Assembly (NCBI GenBank): GCA_019787685.1
Contig: JAHNUO010000008.1
Coordinates: forward strand, 744,001 to 808,000
DNA: 64,000 nucleotides
Source of the DNA: Chiua virens
Taxonomy: Eukaryota; Basidiomycota; Agaricomycetes; Boletales; Boletaceae
Reading direction: 5' to 3'
The notes below the pieces were generated by a model that worked only from the letters and a program-made list of their open reading frames with translations, did not search any database and was not told where the DNA came from. The position numbers were made by a program, and so were the translations under genes. Positions 57,627 through 64,000 of the stretch are shown here, piece after piece. Position 1 is the first letter of the stretch; every line of letters starts with the position of its first letter.

Positions 57627-60600
57627 ATGTCAGTTCCGCACGGCAACCTCAAGGACGAGCCCATTGATGTTGATGGCGAGCCTGACGTGGACGTACTCTG
57701 CACAGGCATTCTCCACTGTGTTCGTATAGACCGTGCATCCTCACCACGTCCCAAGAAACGCATGTCCGGCCCTCTCACCATTAACCTCATCGATTCAGAT
57801 GACGAGGACATTAAGATCGCGTCATCGTCTCAGGTGACCCTGGAGCAATACAATTCGTGAGTCTATTGTTCAGGTTCGCCCGCCATTCTTGCCTTCTCGC
57901 TGATGGGCCCGTGCCAGTAACCACAGTCGTTCCCAGGTCAAGCATCCTCTTCTAGTGAACACGGAACTCCAGCGCGTCACCCAACGGGTATGTCCGACTC
58001 AGCATCGCGGCAAGTCGAACCTGAAACCACAAAAGGAATTGAAATGTCGAGCGGCAATTCATAAGATTCAACCTGCTGACAAGCGCACAAGTGACGCCCT
58101 CAGAATGGCTGAGGATGCAGTGAAAAGGCATCGTAAATCAAACCCCAAGCAGCATATACAAGATGTCATTGTGCTCTCATCCGACAGTGAGACCGAAGTT
58201 CGGCCTCCCAAGGTATGTCGCGCTCCTGCCTTTCTGCCAATCATCCACATCCCATTCCAGAGGCAAAAAGTGGAGGGGTCTGTTGGTTCACCCCATGTTA
58301 TGCACCGCATATCTGAACCGCATGACGAAAGACCAAATTTGGAAGCCGAATCATTTCATGCTGAGCCCCGCTCGCCCAGCCTGTTTGATTGGCATCATTC
58401 CGATGGTGAAGACGAAGATTGCATAGATTTCTTGACCTCTCTGGACATTTCGAACGAGACAAATGTAATGTGACGCACCATGGTTTCTTAGCACACTCCT
58501 CATGGGCTTGTCTGTTACAGTGGAAGCCCCTACCCACAAGAAATAGAGCGGAAGACCTGACGCCACTGCACGAGGCGGATCTATCCAAACCTCAAATTTC
58601 GGCACCCTTCCGTATCCCTCGCAAGAAGCCTCCTATCGATGACAATCGCGTTCCACTTAATTGGCGCGCAACAGGTCTATGGGGAATGGTAACTATGATG
58701 CTTTACGCTTGACCTGACCTTATGCATTGCATACTAGATATCTAGGATTCACGGCATCACCAGATTCCCCAAACCAACCTTTCATGCGCAACGGCAGGAG
58801 CGTCTCTTCCCTCTTCGTCCACCAAGTCTCTATTATGCGCAAGGGTATACCAAGCTCTCGTTAGCTGCAAAGTACCCCCACTTGATGTCTGGACGCAAGT
58901 GTTATATGCATGTATGTGTTTGGATGATCGGCTAACCTCGGTTACAGCGGTCAATAAAATCGTTCAAAACCAAGGTAATGTGGTATTTTGCGCGTCGGCA
59001 GATGGTGGCCTAGAAGAATCCGATGACGAAGATGGTCGGTGCTCAACATAAGTCATGAAGTCATTTAACTTGACTGTATCTTATTATAGCTGAACGACCG
59101 CCTCCACGTCCGGAGAATAGATCAGGTTCATTGGTCGTCTATCATAATGGTCGAGGTAAAGATCCTACGATACTACACGAAACACTCATTAAGAACTCTC
59201 AACTAGTGAACGTGATACCGGCGCATTGTCGCCGACGCGATTACCAACGCGGGACCTCTCGCAGTGAGTAGTTGTCTGCTTGAGGTCCAAAGGGCCGTTC
59301 ACGAAGATTGCTTCACTATCATAGGTTCAATCATGAAGTACTATGCCGTAAACGATGTTGTGTTTAATCCACTCAAGTGAGCCGTATGCAATAATCGTGA
59401 GTGCATGCGTCTCACAGTGTCATACAGTCCAAGGCAGTTTTTGTCGTCCGGTTGTGATCTTGTTGTTCAAGGCTGGGAGATACTGGACACGGATGATGAT
59501 CAAGAACGTGAAAGTGTGAGGAGAATACGTGGTGGTAAGCTAATCTCCAATGATCTTCTTGTTCTCGCCTTGCCTTCGCTCACTCGAATGCAGTAACATT
59601 TGATTACAGACCACAGGAGTTAGTGTTCGCCCCCGATGGTTCGGCACTGGCGATTACCTGTTATGATGGGTATGTAGTGTCGATACTCCATCCGATCACA
59701 TCTCGATGAATGTTCCGCAGTACTGTTTGGTTGTATACCCAGAAACTCTTCGAAGACATAGTCGATCCTCCTTTTAAGCCCAAGCCCTTTTATGTCACGG
59801 CGAAAGAGAACAATCATGCTGCTGGTTCCACTCTTTGGGGCAAGGGCCCTTCAGCAACCTTGTTGTTTTCGTCCTCCGAGCCATGGAACAAGGATGAGTA
59901 CCGTGGTTTTCATCGTGCCTTTGATACTTGCAGAGGGACCCGTGCACTTCAGTTTGATGCCCCTGGAGCCGGGGATGCTGCAGCACTAAGTCCGGATGGG
60001 ACAATTCTGGCTCTCTTCACTCGCGGCCGTGATCGCACCCACCCCGTTCACTTCTACGACGTTCGTCGTCAAGTAAAAGACGCATACGAGACAGAGGAAC
60101 TCGAGAAATTCCGTTCACGACCGTCTGTTGTTTCCGGCCAAGAATCTGATGATCCAATTGAAGAAGTGAACCAAGCTTCATTCTCATCTGATGGACATCT
60201 TCTCGCTGTCGCACGGAGTGACAATATAATACATGTGTACGACATGCGTGCGCTGTCGCGCGGACCACTCTGCCGGTTCGAGCATCATGATTCAGATGCT
60301 GTGGGAGGTGGAGGATATGGTGTCGTGGCAGCTAATTGGATGTCAAGTAGGGGTAAGATTGGAATTGTGAGTGGGGGTAATGACGGTAGGCGGCACTTTT
60401 AATAAACAGTCAAACGACTAACTCCTTGACAGGCTGCGTACGGTTGTGGGAACCAGCACTAGGAAGCACGGATTCAATACAAGGTGCAGTCCTTGGGAGG
60501 ACCGACTTTGACGTCGGCTACTTTTCTGTCGGAAATTGGCAGGACGGGGAGTTTCCCCTAATCATGTATGTATCCACTTCATGTATAATGGCGTATGTCT

Positions 60601-60677
60601 CATCCTTTTTCAGTGGGGACTCTGGGGGCGGAGTGCACACATACCATTTCACGAATGAGGAGGGGATCCGAATTTAG
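57627..60677 (+). CDS. WD40-repeat protein with acidic, SUMO-interaction-like N-terminal part
   Basis: The N-terminal third is disordered and charged. It contains two hydrophobic-acidic stretches, TINLIDSDDED and QDVIVLSSDSETE, that resemble SUMO-interacting motifs, and basic segments (DAVKRHRKSNPKQH). A middle region has DNRVPLNWRATGLWG and, after an intron with acceptor before ATATCTAG, RIHGITRFPKPTFHAQRQER. The C-terminal half holds WD40 blades: SGSLVVYHNGR, SPRQFLSSGCDLVVQGWEIL, LVFAPDGSALAITCYDGTVW, ALSPDGTILALFTRGRD, FSSDGHLLAVARSDNIIHVY and GIVSGGNDGCVRLWEP. It ends TYHFTNEEGIRI. I do not recognise the orthologue. A nuclear, chromatin- or SUMO-linked scaffold role is only inference. 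About 12 introns; the early exons are less certain. Confidence 0.72.
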
Positions 60678-61151
60678 AATATCAAGTTATGTATCGGCAT
60701 GTCCAAGAGCGATAGTATGTACCAGACCATACATATTTTATGTCCGGATTTTAGCAGCACCTTTCCTGGACCAAACATAGTGGCGATACGAGTGGGCTGA
60801 ATCGTTGATTGGCGTCGCTAACTGGTGTGGACATTGTGAAGCGTGTTTTGGGTACCCTGATTGATATCGTGTTGATTGCGACACACTCAACTCCCTCGCC
60901 GTTGTTTGCACAAATAAACCAAGTCTAAAGTCGTGACCTACTTCCGACCATGATCTCCAGAAATCCGTAAAGAATTCGACCAACGCATGAGCGAGCACGA
61001 TGATAAGAGGTCCGTGCGCTGTAACGCAACACAGTCGGACTTTGAAGGCACAGGGCGGTTCAACAAAACCACATCGCGTCGAGATGAACCACCCCCATCT
61101 GTTTTCCTTTCATCCACACCTCCATCTCAACCCCAACAGCATATCTAAGTG
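60678..61151. other. Intergenic region, nothing recognised
   Basis: About 470 bases between the WD40 gene and the zinc-finger gene. No open frame, repeat or RNA gene supported. Confidence 0.35.
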
Positions 61152-62331
61152 ATGTCTGACACCGAGGGAGCGACTAAAAAGGGCGGTTATCGCCTCGAAT
61201 ACGCGAACTCTGCCCGTGCAAAATGCAAAGGTGTGCTGAACACGACCCTTGTCGCAACAACCATCTTAGGCGCTGACGTTGTCCTTCACAAGGCACCAAG
61301 CCTTGCTTAGGTGAGATACCGTCCAGCACAAGTATTAAGTCGAGGTACATGTCGTTTCTAGGAACCCCCATACCTAAAGGGACTCTGCGGGTCGGCTCTG
61401 TCGTCGACATCAAGGGGCACACCAACTTGTACGTTCCTACCCCTATCCTGTGGCTCATACTCACTCGTGGCTCCTCGTTCTGCAGTGCATGGCGTCACTG
61501 GGGGTGCACTACACCAAAGATTATTGCTAACATGAAGGCCAAGTTTTCCGACCCTGACGACCTCGACGGGTTCGAGGACCTCAATAAGGAAGACCAGGAC
61601 CGTGTGCGACACGCATGGGAGGAAGGCCATGTCGCTGACGAAGACATTCCCCCGACCGCGCGAAAGCCAGTCGACACCGCCAATGGGGAGGATGACGTGG
61701 AGAAACCTAAGAAGAAGCGTGCCCCCGCCAAAAAGAAGGCCGAAGCTGAGGGGGACGAAGAAGAAAAACCAAAGAAGAAACGAGCGACCAAGCCAAAGAA
61801 GATCGACGAAGATGCTGAGGACGAGGATACCGAGGAAGTGATCAAGGCTGCCCCTGTCAAGAAGTCCCGCGCGAAGGTCCGCGCCATAACTCATCTTTGA
61901 GTCTTGTGTTCATATACGTTCCAGAAACATGAAGGGGAGGAAGAAGGGGAGAAATCAAAAGGCACTTCTCGTCGGCAACCCGCCCCAAAGAAAAGCGCTG
62001 CGAAGAAAAAAGCTGCCAAGGTCAGGATACTGTGGATTTGTGAAGATGTACTTGATTGTGACTTGGACCTATCAGAATGAGTCTGAAGCTTCGGGCGAGG
62101 ATTTTGGAGAGGAATTGGGTGAGATAGACGATGATGAGGATGAGGATGCGGACGAGTCTGCCGGCAAAAAGAGAAAGGTTTGTACGATGTTGATGTTTTG
62201 TTTCGTGATCTAACGTGTCACAGCGCCCGGCGTCCACTAAGCAGGCTGCTGGTGCCAAGAAATCAAAGGGGGGGTCGTCTAGGGCAAAGAAATCGAAGGC
62301 TGTAGTTGAAGAGGACGAAGATGACGAGTGA
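61152..62331 (+). CDS. Small PARP-type zinc-finger protein with Lys-rich and acidic tail
   Basis: After MSDTEGATKKGGYRLEYANS comes a PARP-type zinc finger: ARAKCKGTKPCLG (two Cys), GTLRVGSVVDIKGHTN and WRHWGCTTPKII (His and Cys). PARP zinc fingers bind DNA breaks. The rest has no PARP catalytic domain. It holds alternating basic blocks (PKKKRAPAKKKAEAE, RAKKSKAVV) and acidic blocks (EIDDDEDEDADESAGKKRK), ending VVEEDEDDE, like chromatin-binding nuclear proteins. Introns near 61211-61300, 61312-61361 and 61428-61485 are needed to build the finger; later ones join the tail. It may be a fungal nick-binding protein. Function beyond DNA or chromatin binding is not inferable. Confidence 0.82.
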
Positions 62332-62679
62332 ATATTGTGTTTGTTGCGCAAAGTCTCGTCTGCCGTGTTTACATTTCATTGATGTTCTACTTCTGCTCGA
62401 CCCCTTTGATGTAATTACAGATCTTTAAGCTTAAGGTCCTGTATCAGAACATGGTTATGCTTCAATGCAATTACTTGTCCATATATTTCGATGTTGAAGC
62501 TGGCGAATGGCGTGTCTTCAGCTCTGTCATAGACTGCTCCTGCGATTGATTTGAATAAAACGCACGGAGGTTACCATCGACGGGACTTTGACAGAACTTA
62601 CCGCACTAGGAACCTTCAGGTAATTCGGATTGGGACGTATAAGATTGAAAATCTAACTTTGGATCAAATTGCAACGCTA
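62332..62679. other. Convergent intergenic region
   Basis: About 350 bases between the 3' ends of the zinc-finger gene and the carnitine acetyltransferase gene. Nothing recognised apart from A/T-rich sequence. Confidence 0.35.
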
Positions 62680-64000
62680 CTACAATTTCGCGTGGCTGTC
62701 ATGCATATTAGACGCGGGGCTGTCAACGGAACCAGCAAACAGTTCATAGAGATCCCCGGTAGCTTTCCTTATCTCCTGTGCAAATTCTGCGTTGGGCAAT
62801 TCAGCACGGGACGTGATTGTGAATTGCAGGTAATCTGTGATCAAATGAGTGATCACTCTCGCATCGGATGCGGAACGAGTAGATGGACAAACCATCAAAT
62901 CCAGTCATGTAAGCCACTCCAAACCCATCTGGGACGACTTCACCCCATCCATACACACCGAAATGGCGACTGAAAACTGCACTGGTGGATAGCGTCCAGT
63001 GAGAGGAACGGGTGAAGAGTGGGTCCGTGAATAATGCTGGTGCAGACATTGAAGGTGGTTTGGAGAGCCGAAGACCTGGTGAGCGCGTAAAGTGAATTGA
63101 CGCAACAAGAAGAATCGAACAACAAACCCAACATATGTCTGTCCACACCTTCTCCTAACACGGCTTCTTGGGCAAGTTGTGTGTGTTTCTTAACCGCATC
63201 TCGGAACAGTTGCACTTTCTCACTCCGTGTCGCTATATCAAGTATTGGTCACCAAACGCACATTACTTGGAGCCGCAACCATGAATATCATGACAACTCA
63301 CCGGGCTGTCCTAACATTGCCCGCACGAATGCAACACATTCATCACTCACGACCCTAATCGTCTCCGTACGTCCCTTGTAAAACTTCCTGGTCGTGGCGG
63401 CCTCGTATGTACCCACAGGCCATGGTGTGACTCGCCCATTTTCGCCACCAAACCGTTCTGCGAGCCGTGCATATGCCACCTGCACAGTCATCTGAGCCCA
63501 ACCATCGGGACCCACACCAAATGACTTGATTGCATCCTTCCCATAGTTTGTCCTGACGAACGAAAGAGATTGGGAAGAAGATAGATTATGCAGGAACTGT
63601 TGCGCGTTCGATATTGCTGTATGGATGTCAGGAATGGATGTCAGATCAAAGTCTAGAGGTTTCGGGGTTGCAGCGGGGGAGACTGATGGCGATAATTGGA
63701 CATCTGACTTAGGATCCGCTAGGAATCCCAACAGCTCGTCACATAGGCGAACAGAGGGCGTCCCATCCATAACACTATGTTCTCCCATCAACCCCGCGAC
63801 ACCGTTGTCAAACACAACAAACTGGAGGGGTTTATCGACGAAGCGCGACGAAAGACCACGTGCCACGCCGGTTGGATTTGAGGGGGACTACACATGGCGA
63901 AGTAATTGGGTGAGTCTTGCGAGGAGAGATATGAACCCTTGTATGTTGCCCACCGGAAGTGTTCCATGCCACAGGGCTCTCGAAACATCTACATCGCACT
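62680..64000 (-). CDS. CAT2: Carnitine O-acetyltransferase, C-terminal part, 5' end outside window
   Basis: Moves acetyl groups between CoA and carnitine so that acetyl units can pass between peroxisomes and mitochondria. Visible blocks are DKPLQFVVFDNGVAGLMGEH then SVMDGTPSVR, the catalytic-His neighbourhood; QSLSFVRTNYGKDAIKSFGV; GPDGWAQMTVQVAYARLAER; TYEAATTRKFYKGRTETIRV (carnitine and substrate contacts); LFTDPLFTRSSHWTLSTSAV; and FGVYGWGEVVPDGFGVAYM. The protein ends SNMHDSHAKL; the final AKL is a classical PTS1 peroxisomal signal, as in yeast Cat2, whose product is dual targeted. Several short introns. The 5' part, with any mitochondrial presequence, lies beyond 64000. Confidence 0.9.

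Overview
The window is nuclear DNA of a filamentous basidiomycete, most likely an agaricomycete. Genes are compact, on both strands, and cut by many GT-AG introns of about 45-65 bases. They include a fungal HOP1 with HORMA and PHD regions, a GPI-type chitin deacetylase, an F-BAR/DEP/RhoGAP protein and an alcohol oxidase of the wood- and litter-fungus type. Exon junctions below were inferred by eye from splice signals, reading phase and family conservation.

Region 1 (1-14.5 kb) is the unusual part. It starts with the 3' part of RPF1 (ribosome biogenesis), then a COX23-type CHCH gene, then an MFS transporter of the anion:cation symporter family. The block has been copied at DNA level. A second, decayed RPF1 fragment (about 5.45-5.81 kb), a decayed COX23 copy (about 7.44-7.95 kb) and a second MFS gene (9.36-11.47 kb) follow in the same order, and then a third MFS gene (12.36-14.47 kb). 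The first MFS copy is dead, the second is compromised and the third is nearly clean. For RPF1 and COX23 only the first copies are intact. A 1.6-kb insert carrying a broken ORF, a local inverted duplication and a MITE-like hairpin element mark later rearrangements.

Region 2 (14.6-29 kb) is mostly housekeeping: U2AF large subunit (-), FIS1 (+), an M50B-like membrane metallopeptidase (-), histone H2A (+), an Rgd2-like F-BAR/DEP/RhoGAP (-), mitochondrial ribosomal protein mL44 (+) and an M20 carboxypeptidase (+).

Region 3 (29-43 kb) is all on the + strand except one tRNA: chitin deacetylase, SEC1, tRNA-Pro(AGG) with a 9-base intron (-), proteasome ATPase RPT4, a TFIP11/Ntr1-type G-patch splicing factor with reading-frame breaks, and HOP1.

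Region 4 (44-64 kb) holds TIM44 (-), alcohol oxidase with a frame break near its start (-), a 2.2-kb gene-poor stretch, a Rom2-type RhoGEF (-), cytochrome c heme lyase (-), a WD40 protein with an acidic N-terminal part (+), a small PARP-type zinc-finger protein (+) and the 3' part of a carnitine acetyltransferase with a peroxisomal AKL tail (-, runs off the right edge).

Functional links are loose, as expected in a fungal chromosome. Four genes concern mitochondria (FIS1, mL44, TIM44, heme lyase), two concern splicing, and a RhoGAP and a RhoGEF that may act on the same cell-wall GTPase circuit lie about 27 kb apart. I see no CRISPR array, bacterial operon or virus. No clearly new biological system is visible; the most informative structure is the decaying segmental duplication at the left end.
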